Assembly: GCF_007828045.1 (NCBI RefSeq)
Contig: NZ_VITN01000002.1
Coordinates: 62,001-126,000 of the forward strand
DNA from: Nitrospirillum amazonense
Lineage (GTDB): Bacteria > Pseudomonadota > Alphaproteobacteria > Azospirillales > Azospirillaceae
Direction: 5' to 3'
DNA: 64,000 nucleotides
The position numbers were made by a program, and so were the translations under genes. Shown piece after piece: positions 56,013 to 64,000 of the stretch. The notes below the pieces were generated by a model that was given only the letters and a program-made list of their open reading frames with translations, did not search any database and had not been told where the DNA came from. How positions within the stretch are numbered: position 1 is the first letter of the stretch; each line of letters opens with the position of its first letter.

Positions 56013-56059
56013 CGGTCCCCCTTATGCGGCGCTTATGATCCAGCCTCGCCCGCCCCGTC

Positions 56060-56305
56060 TCAGCGGGACAGCAGGCGGCTGGCGATGAAGCCGGCGGAGA
56101 AGGCCAGCAGCAGGCTGGTGATGGGCTGCGCCTCCACCTGCGTGCCCACGGCCTTGGCGGCCGCCTCGCCCTTGGCCGCCAGCGTCTTGTAAAGGTCGCT
56201 GGCCTCCGCCTTGATGGCGTTGGACAGGTGGTCGGCGTCCTCCCGTGCGGCATCGCGCACGGAACGGGCGGCGGTGGCGGCGGCGTCGATGGTTTCGCTC
56301 TTCAT
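56060..56305 (-). CDS. DUF883/ElaB-YqjD-like small protein
   Basis: 81 aa: an amphipathic Ala/Asp/Glu-rich helix of about 55 residues, then one C-terminal membrane helix (PITSLLLAFSAGFIASRLLSR) with terminal Arg. This matches ElaB/YqjD-type proteins that are tail-anchored in the inner membrane and induced in stationary phase. GAAGGAG precedes the ATG. First gene of a three-gene envelope unit with the holin-like and entericidin-like genes. Confidence 0.75.
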   Translation of the reverse strand: MKSETIDAAATAARSVRDAAREDADHLSNAIKAEASDLYKTLAAKGEAAAKAVGTQVEAQPITSLLLAFSAGFIASRLLSR

Positions 56306-56426
56306 CGTCCTTCTCCTTCGTCGGTTGGGGGCGTCAACCGGTTGGGTATCGGCATGGCCCCCGCAGATTGGCGGGCCCGCTCAAGCAAAGGAGGGGCCCG
56401 CCGGATCTGGCGTCACGCGCCGCCGG

Positions 56427-56909
56427 TCAGCGGCGTTCCAGCGCGTGCTTCAGGGTGCTCATCTGGTCGTGGTCGGCCTTGATGCTGTCATAGCAGGTGG
56501 CGACCACTTCGCGCGCCGGCATGGGCAGATCGCCCTGCAGCGCCCTCTCGAAGCTGGCCTTGATGTCATCCTCGCCTGCCTCGACGGCGGCGACGACGCT
56601 CTGGTCGCTGCCGGTGACGGCATTCTTCAGGTTGACGAACATGCGACGGGCGGCGCCCAGCACCGTGCCGTCCGTTTCCGGCTGGCCGCCCAGGCTGATG
56701 ACCTCGGCTTGGAGGGCGGTGGTCAGTTGCCGGCGCTGGCGGGCACGGGTGGCGAACAGCGTCTTGAAGCTGTCGTTGGTCGACTCTTCCGCAGCGTCCT
56801 TATAGCCAAGGGCACTGTCCAGAGTCTTCTCGATCAGGTCATTCAACACCTTGACGGAGTGCTCCGTGGCGGCGGGGGGGACGCTGGGGGGAACCGTGGG
56901 CGGGATCAT
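56427..56909 (-). CDS. DUF2383/PA2169-type four-helix-bundle protein
   Basis: 160 aa from the ATG at 56909, which has GAGGAG 6 nt upstream; an ATG at 56939 has none. The protein is helical, with ferritin-like spacing of acidic residues and His (KVLNDLIEKTLDSALGYKDAAE, DIKASFERALQ, DSIKADHDQM). This fits the PA2169 family of unknown function, often linked to stress. Upstream (56940-57213) is AT-rich sequence without a gene. Confidence 0.82.
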   Translation of the reverse strand: MIPPTVPPSVPPAATEHSVKVLNDLIEKTLDSALGYKDAAEESTNDSFKTLFATRARQRRQLTTALQAEVISLGGQPETDGTVLGAARRMFVNLKNAVTGSDQSVVAAVEAGEDDIKASFERALQGDLPMPAREVVATCYDSIKADHDQMSTLKHALERR

Positions 56910-57213
56910 GGTCTGCTCCTCTCCTTGAATGGTTGCCATGTCGGGATCGTATTATTTGTCCCAACTTCAAATAAACAAACTCTGCATAAGAAGCGTTTCG
57001 CAGAAATTGTTTGCTATATCTTTATCAATAAATTTAGCCAGTTATTCATAGTATATAATGTTCTATCTAAGCTTTGAGGCGAACCCAGTACTGGCAAACC
57101 TTCCGCCTAGACCAAACGCGCCCGCCTTCGTCGGTGGACATATGTCAACGTGATCCGGATGCGTCCGAGTGAAGAGGGGCGGCACGCCACCCCTCCCCTT
57201 TCGGTGAACAACG

Positions 57214-57960
57214 TCAGCGTATGGTCGCCAAGTTCTTGCGCAGGCCATCGGCGTCGGCATTCTTGACGCTGCGGGCCGAGACGATGGCCGACACCGATTC
57301 CGGCTTGCCGTAATAGGCCTCGTTCCAGCTGTCGCGCGGCTTCAGGACCGAGCCGTTGAGCGTCAGGCCGGCATAGGCGCCGCTGGCCGAGGACCAGACG
57401 ATGATGTCGCCGCTCATCGAGGTGCCGGTGGCGGCCTCGGCGGTGGAGCCCAAGGTCACCACGGCCAAGCCCGCCTGGGCACCGATCTTGAATTCATCCT
57501 GCAGGACGGACGACAAGGCCTTGTCGCTCATGATGAACAGGACCAGCTCCGCCTGCTCCACGCCGATCTGCAGACCGAAGGAGGCCGAGCCCAGGGTGTA
57601 GAAGGCGGGATAGCTGAACTCGCCGTTGGGGCCGCGCGTCAGCAGCACGGCATCGCCGCCCTCGCCGCCCACGAAGAAACCACCCTTGATGAGCTGCGGC
57701 ACGATCAGCACGCCCTTGGCGCGCTTCATCAGCTCACGGGCGTTGCCAAATTCCTTGTCCTTGCGCAAATCGTCAACGGTGACGCGGGCACGTTCCACCA
57801 GGTTGCTCTGGTCGGTACCATGCGTGGCGACGGCGGCCAGCGCGTGCGGCGCGGTCGCGGTCATGGCGCCGAAAACCATCAGGGCCGACAGGGCGGCGGG
57901 AATGACTCGGGATTGCAGGGACGGCTTGGCCGCCGCCGAGATATGTGACACAGGCATCAT
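57214..57960 (-). CDS. SYLF-domain (Ysc84-like) lipid-binding secreted protein
   Basis: 248 aa from the ATG pair at 57960/57957 (GGAG 6 nt upstream). The signal peptide ends ALAAVA. The SYLF domain contains LMKRAKGVLIVPQLIKGGFFVGGEGGDAVLL and ASFGLQIGVEQAELVLFIM, ending with AGLTLNGSVLKPRD. SYLF proteins bind phospholipids; bacterial ones are periplasmic with unclear roles. It lies with other envelope-stress genes. Confidence 0.88.
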   Translation of the reverse strand: MMPVSHISAAAKPSLQSRVIPAALSALMVFGAMTATAPHALAAVATHGTDQSNLVERARVTVDDLRKDKEFGNARELMKRAKGVLIVPQLIKGGFFVGGEGGDAVLLTRGPNGEFSYPAFYTLGSASFGLQIGVEQAELVLFIMSDKALSSVLQDEFKIGAQAGLAVVTLGSTAEAATGTSMSGDIIVWSSASGAYAGLTLNGSVLKPRDSWNEAYYGKPESVSAIVSARSVKNADADGLRKNLATIR

Positions 57961-58039
57961 GGTCACTCCGTTATTGGGCCGGCCGGGCGTACCGGCCAAG
58001 CCATCGCCGCTGAGGGTCCAGCCGGCGGGGATGGTGGAC

Positions 58040-58064
58040 GGGAACGGCCGCGCGGGCCGTTCCC
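58040..58064 (-). terminator. Hairpin between CsbD and SYLF genes
   Basis: A perfect 10-bp stem (GGGAACGGCC 58040-58049, GGCCGTTCCC 58055-58064) with a 5-nt loop, 120 nt after the CsbD gene. No T-run follows on the minus strand, so it could reduce read-through or stabilise an mRNA end. Confidence 0.45.
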
Positions 58065-58183
58065 TTTGCTGTTTCAAGGCACTCGCCAATAAGGTCAGGG
58101 ACCCCGCCGCGATGCGGGGGGTGACGGCGTTCACGCCGTCACCGGTCCAGCGGCGGGCACAACGGCAGACCACCGCCGCCCTA

Positions 58184-58384
58184 TCAGTCCAGGGCCTTCT
58201 TGGCGGTGTCCTTCAAGGCCTTGCCGGCTTCCTGGATCTTGCCGGCGGCGTTCTGGGCGTGGCCTTCGACCTTCTTGGCCTTGCCTTCCGCCGCCATCTG
58301 GTCGTCACCGATGACCTTGCCGGCCGCTTCCTTCACGGCGCCACCGGCGATCTTGGCATTACCCTCGATACGGTTCTTGTTCAT
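58184..58384 (-). CDS. CsbD-family stress protein
   Basis: 66 aa starting MNKNRIEGNAKIAGGAVKEA with repeated AGK/VEGHAQ segments, the standard CsbD pattern of a small hydrophilic helical protein. GAGG lies 9 nt before the ATG. CsbD proteins are induced by general stress. It is the most upstream of the minus-strand stress genes. The gap 58385-58919 shows no other gene. Confidence 0.9.
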   Translation of the reverse strand: MNKNRIEGNAKIAGGAVKEAAGKVIGDDQMAAEGKAKKVEGHAQNAAGKIQEAGKALKDTAKKALD

Positions 58385-58919
58385 GGTCGTCTTCCTCACT
58401 TGGGGTTGAAGTACCAGTCGGACTGAAGAGCAGGACCGCCGCCCACCAACACCCGGAATACCTTGCCCCAGGGCGGTCATGACGGGGGCCCGTGGATCCA
58501 TCCTGTGAATGCCCGTTCCAGTACGGGTAGGCGTTCCCAAGAGTTGATCCGTCAATAGCCAGTCAATGTTCGACACGCCTTATGGCGGGAATGTGGCGTG
58601 TTTAGGTGGATCATGCGGCAATTATCACTGGGAAATGAAGTAGGAGATTGGAAAAGAAGGACATTATTTATTTCGTCATCGCCACGATGGCCACACCCCG
58701 GCCCTGTACGACCAACCGCCTATGCCATCTCTTTTACTTACGCGCCAACCCGGCAATACGGGATACATCCGGGCGCGTAGGCATTATGGTTCGGATTATG
58801 TAGGCCCCTTTTCTTTGGCGAATAGACGGTTTTTCATGCCGCCGGGACTTTAAAAACATGTTTTGGTCACAATGAATTTCCATCATCCGTACGCCTTCGA
58901 ATTCTGGAGAGAGGCCGCT

Positions 58920-59078
58920 ATGAACATTGGAACCATCATCCTGATCATTCTAATACTGTTCCTGATCGGCGCCTTGCCCACCTGGCCGCATAGCGTCAAC
59001 TGGGGCTACTACCCGGCCGGAGGCCTGGGTACGCTGATCGTCATCGTGCTGGTCCTCATCCTGATCGGCCGGTTGTAG
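58920..59078 (+). CDS. DUF3309 small membrane protein
   Basis: 52 aa: helix IGTIILIILILFLIGALPTW, the diagnostic PTWPHSVNWGYYPAGGLG loop, then a second helix (IVIVLVLILIGRL). This is the DUF3309 pattern, widespread in Alphaproteobacteria and of unknown function. GGAGAGAGG precedes the ATG. A 14-bp hairpin follows. Confidence 0.9.
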   Translation: MNIGTIILIILILFLIGALPTWPHSVNWGYYPAGGLGTLIVIVLVLILIGRL

Positions 59079-59101
59079 GACCGCCTGTCCAAACGGGCCT
59101 T

Positions 59102-59135
59102 AACGGCCCCGGCGCTTTCCGGCGCCGGGGCCGTT
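59102..59135 (+). terminator. Hairpin after the DUF3309 gene
   Basis: A 14-bp perfect stem (AACGGCCCCGGCGC 59102-59115, GCGCCGGGGCCGTT 59122-59135) with a 6-nt loop, 24 nt after the stop codon. The T-run is only two bases. Confidence 0.65.
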
Positions 59136-59381
59136 CGCGTATCCCAGCCCTGATCCGGGGCCTGCAGCTGGCGGACAAGTACCCCTATGGATTTCGCCCT
59201 GCGGCGCCGATTGGGGATAGAATTGGGCCGGGGTCGGAACTACTCCCTATTTCCCGTCGATTTCGCGGGATTTGGTTGCTTGATTGATGGGAACGGCGAC
59301 GCCAACCATGGCGCGGCCGTCCCATGGCCCCGCCCCTTTCCAAAGGGGGACGACGGCGGCGCTTCCGAGCGGGGGAGAGGC

Positions 59382-62300
59382 ATGCGGTTCGGCTTGCGGC
59401 ACCGTCTGCTGTTGTTTCTGCTGTTGTCGGTCCTGCCTTTCATCCTCCTGCTCGCTTGGGACATTCAGCAGCGCCGGGATGAAGCGGTGGCGGGCGTGCA
59501 AGCCACCGCCCTGTCCTTCGCCCGCCTGGCGGCCAACAGCCAGCAGCGCCTGCTGGAGCAGGTCCGCGACCTGACGGCCAGCTTCGCCACGCATTCCGCG
59601 CGGCTGCAGCCCGACGCCTGCAACGACGACGCCGCCATCATGAAGGATGCCCAGCCCTGGCTGGCCAACATCCACGTCGCCACCCGCGACGGCCAACTCG
59701 TCTGCTCCTCCCTGCCTAAGCCCTGGCCCAGCTACGCCGACCGCGCCTTCCTGCAGGAAGCGGTGCGCAGCGGCAGGCCCACCGTCAGCGGCTTCCTCAT
59801 GGGGCGGGCCGCCGCCAAGCCCATTGTCGGCATGGCCTATCCCATCCCGCAGCCCGGCGGCGACGTGGACCGGCTGGTCGTGGCCGGCATCAACCTGGAT
59901 TGGGTGGAACACAACAGCAAGGTCATCCTTGAGGACGACATGACCTTCCTGATGGTGGACAGGGAAGGCACCGTCATGGCCCGCCTGCCCGCCATGCCGG
60001 AGGTCATCGGCAAGAAGATGGCCGGCACACCCACCATCCGGTTCGCCCTGGAGCGGGATCAGGGCAGCGGCAGCGCCATCGGCCTGGACGGCCGGGAGAA
60101 ATTGTTCGGCAGCGCCGTCCTGCCCGCCACCGGCATGCGGGTGATCATTGCCTTCGACCGGGCCGCCGTGTTGTCCAAGGTGGACCGGGATTCAGAGCGC
60201 ATCACCCTGCTGGCCCTCGCCGTGACCCTGGCGACCATGAGCCTGGCCTGGGCGACGTTGAGCGGCACGGTGCTGCGCTGGCTGGCGTCCCTGCAGCAGG
60301 CCGTGGACCGCCTGGGCGCCGGCGACAAGACCACCCGCGCCAACTTGCCCGCCGGTGCCGGGGAACTGGGACAACTGGCGAACGCCTTCAACGTCATGGC
60401 CGAGGCCATCACCTGGCAGGACCGGGAACTGATGGCGCGGGAGGCCCGCTTCCGCGACCTGACCGAGATTTCCAGCGACTGGTTCTGGGAAACGGATGGG
60501 ACCGGGCGTATTTCCACCATGTCGCAGGGCATCACCACCATAGGCCTGGATCCCACCGACATGCTGGGGCGCACACGGCGGGAACTGTCGGCCAGCCCCA
60601 CCGATCCTTCCATCGCCCGGTATGAGGCCTTCCTGGCCGCCCGCCAGCCTTTCCGAGAGCTGACCTACGCCGCACTGGACCACCAGGGCGACACGCACTT
60701 CATCGCCATCAGCGGCGTCCCCCGCTTTGGTGAAGACGGTACGTTCCTGGGCTTCCGGGGCTCCGGCCGCGACCGCACCGCCGAGGTCAAGGCGACCCAT
60801 GCCCTGGCCGCCAAGGTGGCGGAGCTGGAAAGCGCGCGCATCGACCTGCAGGCGCAGCGCACCCTCCTGGACAGCGTCATGAACAGCTCGCTGGACAGCA
60901 TCCTCGCCCTGGCGGTGGTGCGCGACTCCAGGACCGGCGCCGTCATCGACTTCCGCTTCGCGCTGGTGAACCGGGCGGCGGAACACTTGATCGGCCAGCC
61001 GGCCGCCTACCTGGTGGGCAAGCGCCTGCGGGAGGAATTGCCGGGGCCCCTGGGGGGTGGCCTGTTCGAACGCTACGCCCGCATCGTCAGCCAGAACGCC
61101 ACCGAGACGTTCGAGCATCTGAACCGTCAGGAGGGCGGGCCGGATGGCGAAGGCACTTGGCTGCGGATCTCCGCCGTCCCCTGGGAAAGGGGCCTGGCCG
61201 TCACCCTGTCCGACATCACGGCGGAGAAGACGCGCGCCGCCGCGCTGGCTGAAAGCGAGCAGCGCTTCCGCCTCCTGGCCGACAATGCCACCGACATCGT
61301 GGCCATGCACGCCCTCGACGGCCGCTGCCTGTACATGTCGCCTTCGGTGGAACGGGTTCTGGGCTGGCGACTGGACCAGGTGATGGGTCGGCGCACGGTG
61401 GAGTTCACGGAGCCGGCGGACATCCCCATCCTGGCCAACGCGCAGCGCCGCCTGCTCGCCGCCCCGAATGGCGAGCCCGTCACCTACCAGTTCCGGGTCA
61501 TCAGGGCCGATGGCTCCACCGTGTGGCTGGAGACGGTGGCCCGCCTGATCACCGACCCGGTGGAGGGTCCGCGCTTCGTCGCCTCTTCCCGCGACGTGAC
61601 GGAACGGCGGCGCCATCTGGAGACGATGACCGAGGTCAACAGCCGGCTGGAGGCCCAGGCCAGCGAACTGGTGGCCCTGGCCGACGACCTGGAACGGTCC
61701 CGCCACGCGGCCGAGGCCGCCAACCAGGCCAAGTCGGAATTCCTGGCCAACATGAGTCACGAAATCCGCACGCCCATGAACGGCGTCATGGGCATGACCC
61801 AGATCCTGCTGGAAACCGACCTGACCTATGACCAGCGCACCTACGCCGAGACCATCTATGACAGCGCCGAGGCGCTGTTGAACATCATCAACAACATCCT
61901 GGACATCTCGAAGCTGGAAGCCGGCAAGGTCGAGCTGGAGATGTTGGAGTTCGACGTGGGCGACGTGGTGGACGGCGTGGTCGCCATCCTGGCCACCCGC
62001 GCCCAAGAGAAGAAGCTGGACCTGACCGGCCTGGTCGACACCAAAGCCGCCGGCATCTATCGCGGCGATCCCACCCGCCTGCGCCAGATCCTGCTGAACC
62101 TGGCCGGGAACGCCGTGAAGTTCACAGCCACAGGCCAGGTGGGCATCAAGGTTACGCCCATGGCGGCCAAGGGCGCCGACAAGAAAACCCGCCTGCTGGA
62201 ATTCTCCGTCACCGACACCGGCCCTGGCATGACGGAAAACCAGCGGGCCCGCCTATTCCAGAAGTTCACCCAGGCCGACACCTCCATCAACCGCAAGTTC

Positions 62301-63770
62301 GGCGGCACCGGCCTGGGCCTGGCCATTTCCCATCAGCTGGTGCGCCTGATGGGCGGCGACATCATCGTGACCAGCAGTCCGGGCCAGGGCGCCACCTTCA
62401 GCTTCGCCATCCCGCTGGAGGTCGTGTCGGCCAAGGGCCGCAGCGGTCGCGCGCCTGTGCTGAAGGGCCGGACAGCCCTGGTGGTCGATGACCTGCCCCT
62501 GAACTTGGCGGTGATGGAAAGCCACCTGAACCGGCTGGGCATCGACTGCGTCACGACCTCGGGCGGCAACGCGGCCCTGCGCCAGCTGGAGCTGGCCAAC
62601 CAGGCGGGCCGCGCCTTCGACGTCATCTTCGTCGATCAGGCCATGCCCATCATGGACGGCCTGGCCTTCGCCGCCCAGATCCGTCAGGACACGGCCTACG
62701 CCGAGGTGAAGATGGTGCTGGTCACCTCCGTTGGTGGTAAACTGGGGGAGATGAAGGGCCTGTTCGACGGCGTGCTGACCAAACCCGTGCGCCTGGCCAC
62801 GCTGAAGGACTTGCTGACCCGCCTGGTGCAGCAGGACACCCCCGCCAGCCGCGGCCGCGCCGGTCGCTCGGGCGCCGTCGCCCGTGGCAGGACGCGGGCG
62901 ACGGCCACGGCGGGACGCAAGGTGCCGCCTGTCGCCACCCATCCCGGTGAGGGGCGCACCGTCCTGCTGGTCGACGACAATGAGACGAACCGCGCCATCG
63001 CGCGCATCATGCTGGAACGGGAAGGCTATGCGATCGACGACGCCACGGACGGCGAGCAGGCCGTGGGCCGCTGCGCCGTCCGGGCCTACGACCTGATCCT
63101 GATGGATGTGCAGATGCCGGTGATGGATGGTGTGGCCGCCACCCGCACCATTCGCGCCGGCGGGCCCTGCACCCGGGTGCCCATCATCGCCATGACGGCC
63201 AATGCCATGGTGGGCATGCGTGAGGAATACCTGGCGGCGGGCATGAACGATTATGTGTCCAAGCCCTTCGATCAAGAGCAGTTCCTGCACAAGGTGGACC
63301 ATTGGGCGGGTCAGTCGGCCCCGCCTCCGCCTGAAGCCGCCGGCCCCGCAACGGCCGGTCCGCTGGAACCGGCGGAGCGGCTGGAGCCCGCCTTCGATCC
63401 CGGCGTGCTGTCCGGCCTGGGCGCCGCGGTGCCGGCCGCCGCCTTTCAGAGCCTGGTGCGCGGCTTCGCCGATAATGGAATGGCCCGCATCGACCGCCTG
63501 CGGGTCCTGGATCCCCGCACCGACCTTGGTGTCATTCAGGGCGAGGCGCACGACCTGGTGTCCACCGCCGGCAATGTCGGCCTGCGCCGGCTGCAGCGCC
63601 TGGGCCGCGACCTGCACCAGGCCTGCATGGATGGCGACCCGGCCGGCGTCAGGACGGTTCTGGAATGCATCATGCGCGAGGGTCCCCCGGCCTGGGCCGC
63701 CCTGCGCCACCGTTTCATCGGCGACGACCGCCCCGCCCTGGAATCCAGCGCCAACGGTACGGACGACTGA
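59382..63770 (+). CDS. Hybrid sensor histidine kinase with complete phosphorelay
   Basis: 1462 aa from the ATG at 59382 (GGGGGAGAGG just upstream); an in-frame ATG at 59187 would add 65 unlikely residues. Order: TM1 (about 8-28), a Cache-like periplasmic sensor of about 240 residues, TM2, HAMP, three PAS-like regions (SSDWFWETDGTG; an inner one; ADNATDIVAMHALDGRCLYM), coiled coil, HisKA with H793 in MSHEIRTP, HATPase (GTGLGLAISHQLV), REC1 (D1085), REC2 (D1242 in LMDVQMP) and HPt with H1390 in EAHDLVSTAGNVG. No response regulator with an output domain is encoded beside it, so its target is elsewhere. Confidence 0.93.
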   Translation: MRFGLRHRLLLFLLLSVLPFILLLAWDIQQRRDEAVAGVQATALSFARLAANSQQRLLEQVRDLTASFATHSARLQPDACNDDAAIMKDAQPWLANIHVATRDGQLVCSSLPKPWPSYADRAFLQEAVRSGRPTVSGFLMGRAAAKPIVGMAYPIPQPGGDVDRLVVAGINLDWVEHNSKVILEDDMTFLMVDREGTVMARLPAMPEVIGKKMAGTPTIRFALERDQGSGSAIGLDGREKLFGSAVLPATGMRVIIAFDRAAVLSKVDRDSERITLLALAVTLATMSLAWATLSGTVLRWLASLQQAVDRLGAGDKTTRANLPAGAGELGQLANAFNVMAEAITWQDRELMAREARFRDLTEISSDWFWETDGTGRISTMSQGITTIGLDPTDMLGRTRRELSASPTDPSIARYEAFLAARQPFRELTYAALDHQGDTHFIAISGVPRFGEDGTFLGFRGSGRDRTAEVKATHALAAKVAELESARIDLQAQRTLLDSVMNSSLDSILALAVVRDSRTGAVIDFRFALVNRAAEHLIGQPAAYLVGKRLREELPGPLGGGLFERYARIVSQNATETFEHLNRQEGGPDGEGTWLRISAVPWERGLAVTLSDITAEKTRAAALAESEQRFRLLADNATDIVAMHALDGRCLYMSPSVERVLGWRLDQVMGRRTVEFTEPADIPILANAQRRLLAAPNGEPVTYQFRVIRADGSTVWLETVARLITDPVEGPRFVASSRDVTERRRHLETMTEVNSRLEAQASELVALADDLERSRHAAEAANQAKSEFLANMSHEIRTPMNGVMGMTQILLETDLTYDQRTYAETIYDSAEALLNIINNILDISKLEAGKVELEMLEFDVGDVVDGVVAILATRAQEKKLDLTGLVDTKAAGIYRGDPTRLRQILLNLAGNAVKFTATGQVGIKVTPMAAKGADKKTRLLEFSVTDTGPGMTENQRARLFQKFTQADTSINRKFGGTGLGLAISHQLVRLMGGDIIVTSSPGQGATFSFAIPLEVVSAKGRSGRAPVLKGRTALVVDDLPLNLAVMESHLNRLGIDCVTTSGGNAALRQLELANQAGRAFDVIFVDQAMPIMDGLAFAAQIRQDTAYAEVKMVLVTSVGGKLGEMKGLFDGVLTKPVRLATLKDLLTRLVQQDTPASRGRAGRSGAVARGRTRATATAGRKVPPVATHPGEGRTVLLVDDNETNRAIARIMLEREGYAIDDATDGEQAVGRCAVRAYDLILMDVQMPVMDGVAATRTIRAGGPCTRVPIIAMTANAMVGMREEYLAAGMNDYVSKPFDQEQFLHKVDHWAGQSAPPPPEAAGPATAGPLEPAERLEPAFDPGVLSGLGAAVPAAAFQSLVRGFADNGMARIDRLRVLDPRTDLGVIQGEAHDLVSTAGNVGLRRLQRLGRDLHQACMDGDPAGVRTVLECIMREGPPAWAALRHRFIGDDRPALESSANGTDD

Positions 63771-64000
63771 ACCATCGCCCACGCCTGCGCCCGAGCTGGC
63801 CTATGGCGAGGGCCGAAGCGGGCGATGACACCGGTTCCCTGTTCGGTCGAAAATAATATGACCCATTGTTGCCCGCCGGCATCTTGTTTGTTGCAATCCG
63901 ATGCGATAAGAGGGGTTGGACAAGACGCCGCGCAGCCAAGCCAGGGAGTGGTTGCCGTCACCCGAAACGCGGCCATTCCAAGCGCTTGCGCACCCTTTCC
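63771..64000. other. Terminal non-coding stretch
   Basis: No convincing gene, hairpin or promoter is seen in the last 230 bases; short frames here lack ribosome binding sites and family features. Confidence 0.4.

Noticed and set aside
55363-59078. EcfG-type general stress promoters (GGAAC-N16/17-CGTT) before the small stress genes
   Set aside because: I checked the upstream gaps by eye and found no convincing pair with correct spacing; a computed scan would be needed.
1-64000. CRISPR array, insertion sequence, prophage or tRNA gene
   Set aside because: No spaced direct repeats, transposase or integrase reading frames, terminal inverted repeats or cloverleaf-like sequence were noticed on either strand.

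Overview
The window is chromosomal DNA of a high-GC Gram-negative bacterium. TonB-dependent receptors paired with flavin-dependent halogenases, LacI-family control of sugar loci, a gatC-gatA pair divergent from ruvX, an entericidin-like lipoprotein and small stress proteins (CsbD, DUF883-like, DUF3309) together suggest an alphaproteobacterium, plausibly of the Azospirillaceae/Rhodospirillales. That placement is inference. No tRNA, rRNA, CRISPR array, insertion sequence or prophage was seen.

Region 1 (about 0.1-26.8 kb) looks like a xyloglucan-type utilisation locus. It holds a LacI-family regulator, a GH35(DUF5597)-GH31 operon (beta-galactosidase and lipoprotein alpha-xylosidase), a cysteine hydrolase, and two tandem modules of TonB-dependent receptor plus flavin-dependent halogenase. 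These are followed by a DUF418 membrane protein, a META-like secreted protein, an SGNH esterase, an ExoP-like GH3 and a GH95 alpha-L-fucosidase. The enzymes fit removal of Fuc, Gal and Xyl side chains and Glc from xyloglucan oligosaccharides. No backbone-cleaving endo-enzyme is present. The two receptor genes share an ungapped 80-nt promoter/operator block (66 of 80 identical), and a half-site of that block recurs upstream of the GH35-GH31 operon. One LacI regulator may therefore control all three units.

Region 2 (26.9-41.0 kb) is mostly general functions: a chemoreceptor, an outer-membrane protein, a complete HME-RND efflux operon (adaptor, CzcA/CusA-like pump, OprM-like channel), two tandem mini membrane proteins, RNase T2 with a coupled small membrane protein, gatA and gatC (without gatB), ruvX and an AEC transporter.

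Region 3 (41.1-53.8 kb) is a second sugar operon on the minus strand: receptor, GH3, DUF1593, GH3, type-B carboxylesterase and FucP-like MFS permease. Several genes overlap by 4 nt. A second LacI regulator is divergent from it.

Region 4 (54-64 kb) holds a YegD-like Hsp70, a cluster of small envelope and stress proteins (entericidin-like, holin-like, DUF883-like, DUF2383, SYLF, CsbD, DUF3309), and a 1462-residue hybrid histidine kinase carrying a full phosphorelay (HisKA, HATPase, two REC, HPt).

Open reading frames antisense to the genes are abundant because of the high third-position GC and were left out.
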